NCBI GenBank assembly: GCA_009908925.1
Contig: JAAAOH010000012.1
Coordinates: forward strand, 1-23,401
Direction: 5' to 3'
Length of the DNA stretch: 23,401 nt
Origin: Spirochaetota bacterium
GTDB lineage: Bacteria; Spirochaetota; Spirochaetia; DSM-27196; PWMO01
Shown here: positions 14,668-23,300 of the stretch, one piece after another
Layout of the letters: each line of letters opens with the position of its first letter
How positions within the stretch are numbered: the stretch's first letter is position 1
The notes under the pieces: model-generated
Databases searched by the model: none
Told to the model about the DNA's origin: nothing
What the model saw: only the letters and a program-made list of their open reading frames with translations
Translations under genes and position numbers: made by a program

Positions 14668-14695
14668 GCGCACGCGACGCGCAATTGGAGGCTAT

Positions 14696-16168
14696 ATGGC
14701 TAGGGGCAAGGCGCTTTATTCACGCAAGTTTTTCCTCGCGAATCTGGTGATGGTCGGCATTATCGTAGGGTTCGCGCTCTCAACGCTGGTGTTTTCGTGC
14801 TCGACGCGACTGGAGCCCGGCGACAGCGCCTTCGCCCAGGAGCCGGGTACCACTCCGGAGATCAACGTGTCTTCGCTCCAGGGCTCGTTCCGCCAGGTGT
14901 CCACTGCGGTGCTGCCGAGCGTCGTCAAGATCACGGTTGCCGAAGGTGGGGACGGGGATGAGCAGGGCAACTTTCCCTGGTTCGAGTTTTTCTTCGGAGA
15001 GCCTGACGGTGACCAGCCGCGTCGGCCGCGGGGCCTCGGCTCCGGGGTCATCGTGGAGCGGGACGGAGATACATACTACGTGCTGACCAACGATCATGTC
15101 GTCGCGAACGGTGATAACATTCAGGTCAGCCTCGACGACCGCAGCGAAGTCGATGCGGAGCTTATCGGAAGCGACCCGCGGAAAGACCTGGCCATGGTTG
15201 CCTTCGAGTCCGATGAGGACATTCCGGTTGTGCGCCTCGGAGACTCCGACGCCCTTGCCGTTGGCGACTGGGTGCTGGCCGTCGGGAGTCCCTTCGGCCT
15301 GCAGTCGACGGTTACCGCCGGTATCGTGAGCGCGGTGGGACGCCGTGGAGGACCCCAGGGCAACATCAGCGACTTCATCCAGACCGATGCCGCCATAAAC
15401 CAGGGAAACTCCGGCGGTGCGCTGGTGAATCTCCGTGGTGAGGTCGTGGGCATCAATACCTGGATCACCTCCCAGACCGGCGGCAGCATAGGCCTCGGAT
15501 TCTCCATCCCCATCAACAACGCAAAGACCGCAATTTCAGACTTCATCGAGTCCGGCGAGGTACAGTACGGCTGGCTGGGCGTGAGCATTCGTAACCCCTC
15601 TCCGGTGCTCGCGGAGGACATGGGTATCGAGGAGCAGGACGGGGCCTTTGTTTTCCACGTCTTCGAGGATTCTCCCGCCGATGAAGGCGGGATCCAGCCC
15701 GGTGACTTCATGAAGGCGATCAACGGAACGCCCGTAGAGAACGCCGACGACTTCATACTGCGCGTCGGGGATCTCGTCGCCGGCGAAGTGGTGGAGTTCG
15801 ATCTCATTCGGCTCGGAGAGCGACAGACCATCGAGGTCACGATCGGACGCAGGGCGGACGAGGAAACCATCGCACAACAGAGCCCGCGTGCATGGCCGGG
15901 CATGAGCGTGCTGCCGCTTACCGACGAAGTGCGCTCGCAGGCGGACATAGAGAGCTCCACGTCCGGAGTGCTTATTATCAACGTGGAAAGCCGGACCCCG
16001 GCGGCGGCTGCAGGTTTCCGCCGTGGGGACATCATCACCAGGATGAACGGCTCCCGGGTGCGCTCGGTCCTGGATTTCTATCGAGAACTGAATGATGAAG
16101 GGGTCGATGAGGTAGCGTTTACCTACGAGCGTGAGGGCGAGGAAAGCACCGTCTCCATCGTTCGATGA
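14696..16168 (+). CDS. HtrA/DegP-family serine protease with two PDZ domains
   Basis: 490 residues. Envelope protease/chaperone that degrades or refolds damaged exported proteins. An N-terminal hydrophobic segment (about 12-34) is a membrane anchor or signal; it ends in LVFSC, a loose lipobox-like motif with C35, so lipidation is possible. The trypsin-like domain has the full triad H134 (TNDHVV), D164 (DPRKDLAMV) and S239 (QGNSGGAL). PDZ1 lies at about 290-385 (GWLGVSIR to RQTIEVTIGR) and PDZ2 at about 400-488 (SGVLIINVESRTPAAAAGFR onward). GGAGG precedes the ATG by 4 bp. It has its own promoter region, downstream of map. The two-PDZ layout matches DegP/MucD more than single-PDZ DegS; orthology to E. 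coli degP specifically is not proven. Confidence 0.94.
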   Translation: MARGKALYSRKFFLANLVMVGIIVGFALSTLVFSCSTRLEPGDSAFAQEPGTTPEINVSSLQGSFRQVSTAVLPSVVKITVAEGGDGDEQGNFPWFEFFFGEPDGDQPRRPRGLGSGVIVERDGDTYYVLTNDHVVANGDNIQVSLDDRSEVDAELIGSDPRKDLAMVAFESDEDIPVVRLGDSDALAVGDWVLAVGSPFGLQSTVTAGIVSAVGRRGGPQGNISDFIQTDAAINQGNSGGALVNLRGEVVGINTWITSQTGGSIGLGFSIPINNAKTAISDFIESGEVQYGWLGVSIRNPSPVLAEDMGIEEQDGAFVFHVFEDSPADEGGIQPGDFMKAINGTPVENADDFILRVGDLVAGEVVEFDLIRLGERQTIEVTIGRRADEETIAQQSPRAWPGMSVLPLTDEVRSQADIESSTSGVLIINVESRTPAAAAGFRRGDIITRMNGSRVRSVLDFYRELNDEGVDEVAFTYEREGEESTVSIVR

Positions 16169-16191
16169 TGCAAGAACAAGAGTGAGGTTTC

Positions 16192-16800
16192 ATGGCCGAC
16201 GTCAAGAAGGAGTTCATTCCCTATGATGTGGTGCGGAACAACGCGCTGAAGCTGGCGCACCGCATCCATCAGGAGGGGTTCGTACCGGATGTGATCTACG
16301 TGAGCCTCCGTGGCGGCGCGTACCTCGGGAATGTGATAAGCGAATACTTCAAGTTCGTCAGGCGGACCGGCAGGCCGGTGTTCTACGCCGCCGTCGTTGC
16401 GCGCTCGTACTCGGATATCCACGAGCATGACCAGGTGATGGTGGACGGTTGGACCTATGATCCGCACTACCTGCGCAGTGGTGACAGGGTACTGCTCGTC
16501 GACGATATCTTCGACTCCGGGCGCACCGTCAACCACCTCGTCAATATCATCCTCCAGAAGGGCATTCCCCGGGAGGATATCAAAATCGCGGTTCACGACT
16601 ACAAGATTCGAACCTTCAGCGATGAGCGCCTGCCGATTCATCCCGACTATTACTGCCGTAAACACGAAATAACGCGTCCCGAAGACGACAGCTGGGTGCA
16701 TTACCTCAGTCACGAGCTCGTCGGGCTCACGGAAAACGAGATAGAGGTCAACTACGCTGCCGATAAGGAAGTAGTGGAGATTCTCAAAGAGATACGATGA
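16192..16800 (+). CDS. Type I phosphoribosyltransferase (XGPRT/Hpt-like)
   Basis: 202 residues. The PRPP-binding motif LLVDDIFDSGRTV (101-113) is the classical signature of type I phosphoribosyltransferases. The upstream PDVIYVSLRGGAYLGNVI (32-49) gives the second PRPP loop, and PDYYCRKHE (151-159) is similar to the C-terminal part of archaeal/bacterial xanthine-guanine/hypoxanthine enzymes (COG2236 type). A purine base plus PRPP to nucleotide reaction is therefore likely; which base cannot be decided from sequence. An insertion around VARSYSDIHEHDQVMVDG (69-86) is longer than I expect for a minimal enzyme. It lies 23 bp after the HtrA gene and its stop overlaps the next ATG by 4 bases, suggesting co-transcription with both. 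Confidence 0.85.
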   Translation: MADVKKEFIPYDVVRNNALKLAHRIHQEGFVPDVIYVSLRGGAYLGNVISEYFKFVRRTGRPVFYAAVVARSYSDIHEHDQVMVDGWTYDPHYLRSGDRVLLVDDIFDSGRTVNHLVNIILQKGIPREDIKIAVHDYKIRTFSDERLPIHPDYYCRKHEITRPEDDSWVHYLSHELVGLTENEIEVNYAADKEVVEILKEIR

Positions 16801-19800
16801 AGCGTCTGCTGCTCGTCCCCGCATTGTTTGCGTGTCTGACTGTTGTGTCCGTCGCCCAGAGCGATTCGGCCCCCGGCGGCGACTCAGCGGGGCGCCCGGA
16901 TCCCGGCGGTTCGGCTGTTGCGCTCTTCGACCCGCCCGCCGGACGTTACGAGAAGAACGTGCTGCTTTCTCTCGGGGGATCCGTCGGCGAGACCGCGCCG
17001 GCGCGGAGTCCCTCGGCGACTCGCTCCCGCCGGCTCGAATACCGTGTCTCAGGCGTCGGCGCCTCGGACTTCGTCGGCTATCAGGGTCCTCTGCAGCTCA
17101 GCGCCCTCCCGGGCGAGCAGCGCACCTATCGGGTTACGGCCCGGGTCATGGATGGCGATGAGGTGCTGCGCGAGGAAGAGGCGCGCTACACCATAGACCG
17201 TCGCCTGCCGCCTGCGCCTGAAATATCAGAGCTCTCGGGCTTCTACCGCGAACCGGTGGAGGTCGGCTTGGCTGCGCCCCGGGGCGCCTCCGTTTACTAT
17301 GCCGTCGAAGGTGCAGGTTTCTCGGAATGGGACGGAACCGACATCCGTCTCGCCGGGGAAGCCGGTGCGCGCGTTGAGTATCTCGTTGAGGCGTTCTCGC
17401 GTTTCGGTGACGGGCCTGCAGGACCCGTTTCCTCGCGCAGAATCGTTATCGACCGTGTATCCGCGGAGCCGCCGAGCGGCATCAAAATCGGAAGTCCCGT
17501 CGCAGGAGCGTGGGCGAACCGGCAACTGCTCTATGTCGAAGAGACCGGGTTCTCGGAGATTCGCTACACAACCGACGGCAGCGATCCTTCGCGGGGGGGA
17601 ACCCTCTATGAGGGCCCGGTGCTCCTGGAAACCGACGGTACTGCGCGGCTTCGGGTGCGCGGCGTTACCGAGAGCGGAGAGGCCTACCGCGAAAGCCTGG
17701 AGTTCAGCGCGGGCTCGCGGCAACTCCTCGAGGTGGAACAGGGGGTGCGCACCGAGTCTTTCGAGCTGGGCCCACCCTCGGACGGGGTGTACCGGTACCG
17801 GAGATCGAGCGGCGATGCAGCCGCCGAGACAGGCGCTCTGTTCTCCCGGCCGATATCGCTGACGGTTCAACGGGGAAGCCGTCGAGGGGCCGAGGTCCGG
17901 GTCGACGGCCCGGTCGATCGGCGTGATGAGGCTGCGTCGTTCAGGTACTTCTTTCTGCTCGACGGCCGTGTGCCTACGCCGCCGGAGGTCACCATTGACG
18001 TGGACGGCCGGGATGCACTGGTGAGTATGACCGGCAGCCGGGGCGCGGCGGTGGAATACGAGGTGCGGATCGACGGCAGCAGCGTCTCTGAGGGAAGCTA
18101 CGACGGACCTATCGAGGTAACGCTGCCGGCCGGACGCGAATCCGGTGAGATCGAAGTGACGGCGGTCTCCGCCTATGGCGACGCGCGTGTGAGCGAGCCC
18201 GCCACCGTGCGTCGCACTTTCGACAGTAGTCCGCCGGCGGTGCCCTCGCTGGAGTTGCCTGAGGGTGGACCCGCGGCGTCGGTGCTACTTCCGGTGCGTG
18301 CCGAGGCGGAGAGCACCGTCCTCTACGAGATCGCCTTCGACTCCGAGCCTGGCGAGCCCGACTCGTTTTCGCCACGCCTGAAGACGACGTCACCCTTGCT
18401 GGCGCTTCCTCATGGCGTCGAGGGCCGGGCGTTCATTCGCCTGAGGGCTCGCGACGACGAGGGAAACTTGTCGGCATCCAGCCCCGTGTACCGGGTCGAA
18501 CTGGACGCCCGGCCGCCGCAGCCGCCACGCATCATGATCGATCGCAACGTGGCCCGGCTCGCGGGCGACGGGATGCTGTACTACGCCCTCCACGACGGTG
18601 TGACACAAGGCGGTGGGGCGGGGGTCTACGCTCCCTACGAGGGACCCCTGCGTCTCGGTGGGCGCGCGGGCGAGAAGCTGCGCTATGAGCTCACCGCCTA
18701 TGCGCGGGACGAAGCCGGTAACAGAAGCCGGACGGTGACGGTTCTCGAGGAGGTTGACCGTCGTATCCCGCGCGTCCCGGCTGCAATGTCGGTAACCGAC
18801 GGTGCCCACTACGCTGAGCCCGAAGTTCGCTTTCAGGTCTCCGGCACCGCTGAAGATCTCAATCTGCATTACACGGCCACCACCGACGGGAGCGAGCCGC
18901 CCGAGCCGAAGCCGGAGGACGCCGTAGTGCCCCGAGACGGGGTGGCATTTGCCGCACCCGAGGGGTCGGAAGTCCCGGTTCATCTCAAAGTGGTTCCGCG
19001 TTTCGCAGGCTCGGATGTCACCGGGCGTGTGCGCGAGATCCGCTTTGCCATCGACCGGCGCGCGCCGGAGCTTCCGGCGATCTCCGGAATCGAAGCCGGT
19101 GGAAGCTATCCGGCTCCGCGGCGACTCGAGCTACAGCCCGCAGATCCCGGGGCAGACGACATCACTGTCGTGCTCCGTGAGACCGTCGGGGGTGGACAGA
19201 CGTCGGAATCCACTTTTCGCTACAGCGAGCCGATTCTGCTTTCCGGCCGGGACGGCCGGGAGACGCTCTACGAGATAGACCTCCGCGTGACCGATCCTGC
19301 CGGCAATTCCCGCTCCCTCGAAGAGCCGATTCGCACCGTTGTCGACCGTAGCGCGCCCGTCGCCGGCGAAATCGTTTTAACCGGCGAGGATGGCACCTCG
19401 ATTTTCGGCATGGCAACGAACGGTCCGGTCGTACTGCGTCCCTCCTCGGATCGGATAATGCGGTATGAGCTCGCCGAGGATGGTGCTCCCCCTGCGCCCG
19501 TGAGCTCGTCCTCACCACTCATTGGGGAAGGCTTGCGCCTTCCGGGCCGTTCCGGTGGGGAGGTCCTCTACCGTGTGGCCTATCGCAGCGAGGATGCGGC
19601 GGGTAATCTCTCCCAGGAGACGGCACGCCTCGTGATGGAAATCGACCGTCGCCCACCGCCGCCACCGGCAGCGCCGTCGATCCGCGTCGCCGAAGACGGG
19701 CGGTCTGCCCGGCTTGCGTGGAGCGCGGAGCCCGGGTACCGCACGGGATTTCGTGTTGTCGATGAGGACGAGGGCGAGTTCCGGGGCGCCGACGAGAGAA

Positions 19801-22025
19801 GCGAAGTCTCGTTCCCTCCGGGAGATGCGCGGGTGACCGTCGAGGCGATGCAGGTCGACGAGGTCGGAAATCGCAGCGAGACGCGGCAGTTCGAGGTTCG
19901 CGGCTTCACTGTCAGTCCGCGGCCCGAGCTCGGCGGCGTGAGGCCAGGCGAGACCTACGGGGAAACGGTGGTGCTCCGCAACCGTACCCCGGATGCCACG
20001 GTGCGCTACGAGCTCGCCACGGGGGACGACGAGCCCGATGAGCCCACGCGCTTCTCCGAAGAGTTGCCGGAAACGCTTCCGTTCGATGTCTCTCCGGGGG
20101 AGACACTGCGCTACACAGTCCACGCGCGTGCCTTCGATGCCGGCTCCCGTCCGTCCGGGGTGGTGCGGCTCTCGTTCACAGTCGACCGTACACCGCCTCC
20201 GCCTCCGGAGCTCGTGAATGCCCGCTCGGGGGATTTCTACACCGGTAGCAGAATGGTGGAGCTCGACGCTCCCGAGGGCGAGATACGGTATCGGCTCTCA
20301 CTGGTACAGGAGGAAGCCGGCGACTTCCGCCCGTATGAAGATCAGGTGATGCTGAACGCGGTACGCGGACGGCTCGCGCACTATCAGCTCGAGGCCTACG
20401 TAGTGGATGGGGCGGGCAACAGAAGCGGAACGCCCCGCGTATGGGACCTGTACATCGATCAGGAGATCGTCTACGTGTCCGTAGACGGTGGGGCCGACGA
20501 CCCGGACAGCGGCGCGGCCGCAGACGGCGGCAGAGAAACCCCGTTCTCCAGTCTTTCGGAGGCCGTGGATTTCGCCCTTTCACGCGAACGCCGGACCATT
20601 TTCGTCTCGAGCGGCAGCTACCAGGTATCCGTCCCACTTCGCGTCGATGGAGACCTCACCATCCAGGGAGGGCTCAGCTCGGAGACATGGCGCCGGGCCG
20701 ACGGCCGGGTTACTGAGATAGTGACCTCCGACACCTTCAGCGGGGCCGCGCTCTTCGACGTGCGGAACGCCTCGCTGACCCTCGAGCGGCTCGGTGTGAC
20801 CGCGGAGGGCGTGGCTGCACTCGACACCGAGCGCGGCACGATCTTCATGCAGGGTGTGTCGATGACCTCCGAGGGCGCGCCTCTTACGCTGGGGTTGGTC
20901 GATTCCACTGTCGAGGCCCGGAACAGCGATATCCGGGCGCACCAATTGACTGGAGATGCGGCGGTGTCCCTCGAGGAGAGCTCTGCTTCTCTGCAGGGCG
21001 TGACCATCGAGGCTGAGAGCTCGGGTGGTGATTACGCGGTTATTCACGCCGATCGGAACAGCGAGCTCGAGATTCTAAACGGTAGCGTAACGGCGGGGTC
21101 GGGTCGTCGATCTGCCGCACTAAGAGTCGACGCGAGTATTGCGAGAATCCATGACAGTGAGCTCCGCGCCGGCCCGGCCCGGGAGAGTAGCGACGTAATT
21201 CGCGCTCGCGGAAGTGACGTTCTGCTACGCGAAAGCCGCCTTGCGGCGTCCGAGGGGGCGTCGATCAGCACGGCGATCAGCACGAGTGGAGGCGAGCTCC
21301 GACTCGAGCGGAACACGGTCGAGGTAGAGGGTGAACGCGGCGCAACTGGTCTCTTCGCCCGTGGTAGCCGGGTCACGGCATCCCGCAACGCTTTTCGTTC
21401 GGGAGAAACCTCCGAGTTCCTTCATGTGGTATCTCTGCGCGACGTTACTGCAACCGTCGACACCAACCTTTTCCTCAGCGGTCGGAGCCGGGAAGTGATC
21501 GTGGGACGGATCGTGGGCTCTGAGACCTCCTGGTACAACAACACCATCCGCGGCGGCGTCGGATCACGTTTCACTCAGGGCTTCAATCTCAACGGCTCTT
21601 CGCGGGCCACGCTGGTCAACAACGTCGTCTTCCACGCGGGGGAGGGTACGGGCACAGCCGTCTACGCCAGCGAGGATGTTCGGTCGCTCGAGATCACTGC
21701 AAATGCCTTTGCGGGGTGGGATGCGGTTTACCGCCGGGCGCCCGACGGACGTCGGTGGTTGCCGCCGGGCGGGGACCCGGCCTCGGAGGCACGTACCGCC
21801 GGAGCACTGGATCGCCGCGATGACCTCCGCGCCGGATCAAACCTCGACCTTGCGGAGCAGGACGTGTTTGTCGATGATGTGCATCTCAGATCGGATGCGC
21901 CGCTCATCGATGCAGGCGTGTATGCAGGCAGCCTCGAGGGACCGCGAATAGACTGGGACGGTCAGGAACGCCCGCGCCCCGGCGAGGGCACTTACGACAT
22001 CGGCGCAGACGAGTTCTTTCGGTAG
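16797..22025 (+). CDS. Giant exported Ig/chitobiase-like repeat and beta-helix protein
   Basis: 1742 residues. The signal peptide MKRLLLVPALFACLTVVSVA probably ends near residue 20; LFAC at 10-13 is a possible but very early lipobox. Residues ~30-1220 contain about a dozen beta-sandwich units of 85-105 residues. Unit ends are marked by D-R-x-x-P-P near residues 134, 219, 476, 570, 654, 753, 850, 950, 1130 and 1221, and each unit carries a G-E-x-L-x-Y-x-v-x-A...D-x-A-G-N-x-S stretch. At least one unit (IRYTTDGSDPSRGGTLYEGP) matches the chitobiase C-terminal-like fold. From ~1222 the sequence changes to a right-handed parallel beta-helix, starting VYVSVDGGADDPDSG and ending APLIDAG...YDIGADEFFR, the choice-of-anchor/DUF1565 style. 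No catalytic motif or C-terminal membrane anchor is visible. Probably secreted or surface-exposed and carbohydrate- or polymer-binding; function is inferred only. Confidence 0.85.
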   Translation: MKRLLLVPALFACLTVVSVAQSDSAPGGDSAGRPDPGGSAVALFDPPAGRYEKNVLLSLGGSVGETAPARSPSATRSRRLEYRVSGVGASDFVGYQGPLQLSALPGEQRTYRVTARVMDGDEVLREEEARYTIDRRLPPAPEISELSGFYREPVEVGLAAPRGASVYYAVEGAGFSEWDGTDIRLAGEAGARVEYLVEAFSRFGDGPAGPVSSRRIVIDRVSAEPPSGIKIGSPVAGAWANRQLLYVEETGFSEIRYTTDGSDPSRGGTLYEGPVLLETDGTARLRVRGVTESGEAYRESLEFSAGSRQLLEVEQGVRTESFELGPPSDGVYRYRRSSGDAAAETGALFSRPISLTVQRGSRRGAEVRVDGPVDRRDEAASFRYFFLLDGRVPTPPEVTIDVDGRDALVSMTGSRGAAVEYEVRIDGSSVSEGSYDGPIEVTLPAGRESGEIEVTAVSAYGDARVSEPATVRRTFDSSPPAVPSLELPEGGPAASVLLPVRAEAESTVLYEIAFDSEPGEPDSFSPRLKTTSPLLALPHGVEGRAFIRLRARDDEGNLSASSPVYRVELDARPPQPPRIMIDRNVARLAGDGMLYYALHDGVTQGGGAGVYAPYEGPLRLGGRAGEKLRYELTAYARDEAGNRSRTVTVLEEVDRRIPRVPAAMSVTDGAHYAEPEVRFQVSGTAEDLNLHYTATTDGSEPPEPKPEDAVVPRDGVAFAAPEGSEVPVHLKVVPRFAGSDVTGRVREIRFAIDRRAPELPAISGIEAGGSYPAPRRLELQPADPGADDITVVLRETVGGGQTSESTFRYSEPILLSGRDGRETLYEIDLRVTDPAGNSRSLEEPIRTVVDRSAPVAGEIVLTGEDGTSIFGMATNGPVVLRPSSDRIMRYELAEDGAPPAPVSSSSPLIGEGLRLPGRSGGEVLYRVAYRSEDAAGNLSQETARLVMEIDRRPPPPPAAPSIRVAEDGRSARLAWSAEPGYRTGFRVVDEDEGEFRGADERSEVSFPPGDARVTVEAMQVDEVGNRSETRQFEVRGFTVSPRPELGGVRPGETYGETVVLRNRTPDATVRYELATGDDEPDEPTRFSEELPETLPFDVSPGETLRYTVHARAFDAGSRPSGVVRLSFTVDRTPPPPPELVNARSGDFYTGSRMVELDAPEGEIRYRLSLVQEEAGDFRPYEDQVMLNAVRGRLAHYQLEAYVVDGAGNRSGTPRVWDLYIDQEIVYVSVDGGADDPDSGAAADGGRETPFSSLSEAVDFALSRERRTIFVSSGSYQVSVPLRVDGDLTIQGGLSSETWRRADGRVTEIVTSDTFSGAALFDVRNASLTLERLGVTAEGVAALDTERGTIFMQGVSMTSEGAPLTLGLVDSTVEARNSDIRAHQLTGDAAVSLEESSASLQGVTIEAESSGGDYAVIHADRNSELEILNGSVTAGSGRRSAALRVDASIARIHDSELRAGPARESSDVIRARGSDVLLRESRLAASEGASISTAISTSGGELRLERNTVEVEGERGATGLFARGSRVTASRNAFRSGETSEFLHVVSLRDVTATVDTNLFLSGRSREVIVGRIVGSETSWYNNTIRGGVGSRFTQGFNLNGSSRATLVNNVVFHAGEGTGTAVYASEDVRSLEITANAFAGWDAVYRRAPDGRRWLPPGGDPASEARTAGALDRRDDLRAGSNLDLAEQDVFVDDVHLRSDAPLIDAGVYAGSLEGPRIDWDGQERPRPGEGTYDIGADEFFR

Positions 22026-22035
22026 GCCTCGAGTC

Positions 22036-22043
22036 GGCCGGCC
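22036..22043. repeat. GGCCGGCC palindrome between convergent genes
   Basis: The 20-bp gap between the two convergent stop codons contains CGGCCGGCCG (22035-22044), extendable as an imperfect 16-base palindrome. As RNA it makes only a short stem and no T-run follows on either strand, so it is not a convincing bidirectional terminator. Confidence 0.35.
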
Positions 22044-22045
22044 GT

Positions 22046-23263
22046 CTACTCCCAGCTCCACTCTGGTTCGCCGCCGTCATAGGTGGCGCTCCAGAGACCG
22101 TCTCCGTTTGTCAGGGCGAAAAGCGTGTTGTTGTCCGAGTCGACGTAGAAGCCGTGAATAGAGGCGTCGGAGATATCTGCCGCGCGGTAGTTGTCGCCGT
22201 CGGGTCGGTCGGTGCCGAGGCCTGAGTCTACCTCGTAGTAACCGCCGGATGATGCTTCTCGGGTGTCCAGCCCGACGACCAGGCCGGTGAAGTCCGGGAA
22301 ATCCACGTACGCGATGTCGGTGTAGCGGCGGTCGTTGTCGTCATTCTCAAGTTGCCAGGTTCCGGTGCCCGTCCAGTCGGTAATAAACGCTGTTTTCCCT
22401 TTCGGTGAACTCAGGTACAGACGTTCTTCGTTCGCACCAGTAGGAAACGCATTGGGAACAAAGGTCACTCCCGAGAACTGCACCATGCCGGAGGGGTGAT
22501 CGCTCGATGGGGCAATATCCCCAGGGGTCCCAGTAGAACCGCTTCCTCCCTGGTAGCTTTCGAAGACTGCCCCAGAGGCTACGAAGTAGTAGTATGCACC
22601 GCTTCCGTCCCAGTATGCTGCTGCGCCGTCAATGATCTTCGGGACATCGGTCAGAACCTGAGTGGCAGCACCCTGCGGTTCGAAAACCAGATTGTAACTG
22701 CGCTTGTTGGAGTCTACCGTCACCGCGAAGAGCTCCTCGTCCGTCCCGTCCCCGTCCGGGTCGATCCCAATCAGCTTCGATATCTCCTTTCCCGGATTCC
22801 ACACCTTCGTGAAGTTGTCGTTCGACGGGTTCAGTGTGAACAGCTCCGCTTTCGTGGACAGCGTATCAAAGAACGCCACGTAGATAATTCCGTTGACCGA
22901 AACAATATCCAGCGTATGCCCGTCCTCGTAGCCGGAGGGGTGTCCGACATCATCCCAGTCATTGTCCGTGCGGTCGCGAGCATATAACTGCCCGAGCGCG
23001 ACATAGTACTTATCCTCGACCGCGTCATACACCATCGACCCGGCGGTCGAGACTTCGGGCAGGTTGGACTTCTCGATCTTCTCCTCGCGCTCGATGCTGG
23101 CGAAAATGCCGACGTCGCCGCGGTCACCGCAGCCGGAAAGCAGCAGGATGAGGACAAGGGCCATTGTCGCTGCAAGTCCTTTGCGCCGGACGCGCCCGGT
23201 TTGCCCGGTCTCGCCGGCACGGCCGGTGGGAATAGTGCTCGATATGTCAGACAATCCGATCAT
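22046..23263 (-). CDS. Lipoprotein, probable beta-propeller-like, unknown function
   Basis: About 405 residues from the ATG at 23263 (413 from the ATG at 23287). The hydrophobic stretch MALVLILLLSGC is a clear lipobox, with lipid attachment at the cysteine (residue 45 of the shorter form); the positively charged GRVRRKG precedes it, but the N-region is unusually long, about 33 residues. The mature part has repeated beta-strand blades with aromatic and Asp/Gly turns (for example GIIYVAFFD, LIGIDPDGDGTDEELFAVTV, HGFYVDSDNNTLFALTNGDG), reminiscent of a beta-propeller or WD/kelch-like fold. No enzyme motif is recognised. AGAGAGGA (23269-23276, minus strand) lies 5 bp before the shorter start. It lies downstream of a minus-strand outer-membrane barrel gene and may be its operon partner. 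It converges with the giant repeat gene. Confidence 0.75.
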   Translation of the reverse strand: MIGLSDISSTIPTGRAGETGQTGRVRRKGLAATMALVLILLLSGCGDRGDVGIFASIEREEKIEKSNLPEVSTAGSMVYDAVEDKYYVALGQLYARDRTDNDWDDVGHPSGYEDGHTLDIVSVNGIIYVAFFDTLSTKAELFTLNPSNDNFTKVWNPGKEISKLIGIDPDGDGTDEELFAVTVDSNKRSYNLVFEPQGAATQVLTDVPKIIDGAAAYWDGSGAYYYFVASGAVFESYQGGSGSTGTPGDIAPSSDHPSGMVQFSGVTFVPNAFPTGANEERLYLSSPKGKTAFITDWTGTGTWQLENDDNDRRYTDIAYVDFPDFTGLVVGLDTREASSGGYYEVDSGLGTDRPDGDNYRAADISDASIHGFYVDSDNNTLFALTNGDGLWSATYDGGEPEWSWE

Positions 23264-23268
23264 GCATG

Positions 23269-23276
23269 TCCTCTCT
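23269..23276 (-). promoter_or_regulatory. Ribosome binding site deciding the lipoprotein start
   Basis: Read on the minus strand, AGAGAGGA ends 5 bp before the ATG at 23263. The earlier ATG at 23287 has no comparable signal and overlaps a short tandem repeat, so the inner start is preferred. Confidence 0.5.
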
Positions 23277-23300
23277 GGCTCATTCATTGGCTCATTCAGA
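23277..23300. repeat. 12-bp tandem repeat between barrel stop and lipoprotein start
   Basis: GGCTCATTCATT (23277-23288) is followed by GGCTCATTCAGA (23289-23300), 10 of 12 bases identical. It spans the stop codon of the edge barrel gene and creates the alternative upstream ATG of the lipoprotein gene on the minus strand. Confidence 0.6.

Noticed and set aside
16797..20460. DNA-level tandem repeat or CRISPR-like array in the giant gene
   Set aside because: The periodicity is in the protein pattern only; the DNA of the units is diverged and there are no short identical repeats with regular spacers.
22026..22045. Bidirectional terminator between the convergent genes
   Set aside because: Only a GC palindrome with a very short possible stem and no T-run on either strand.
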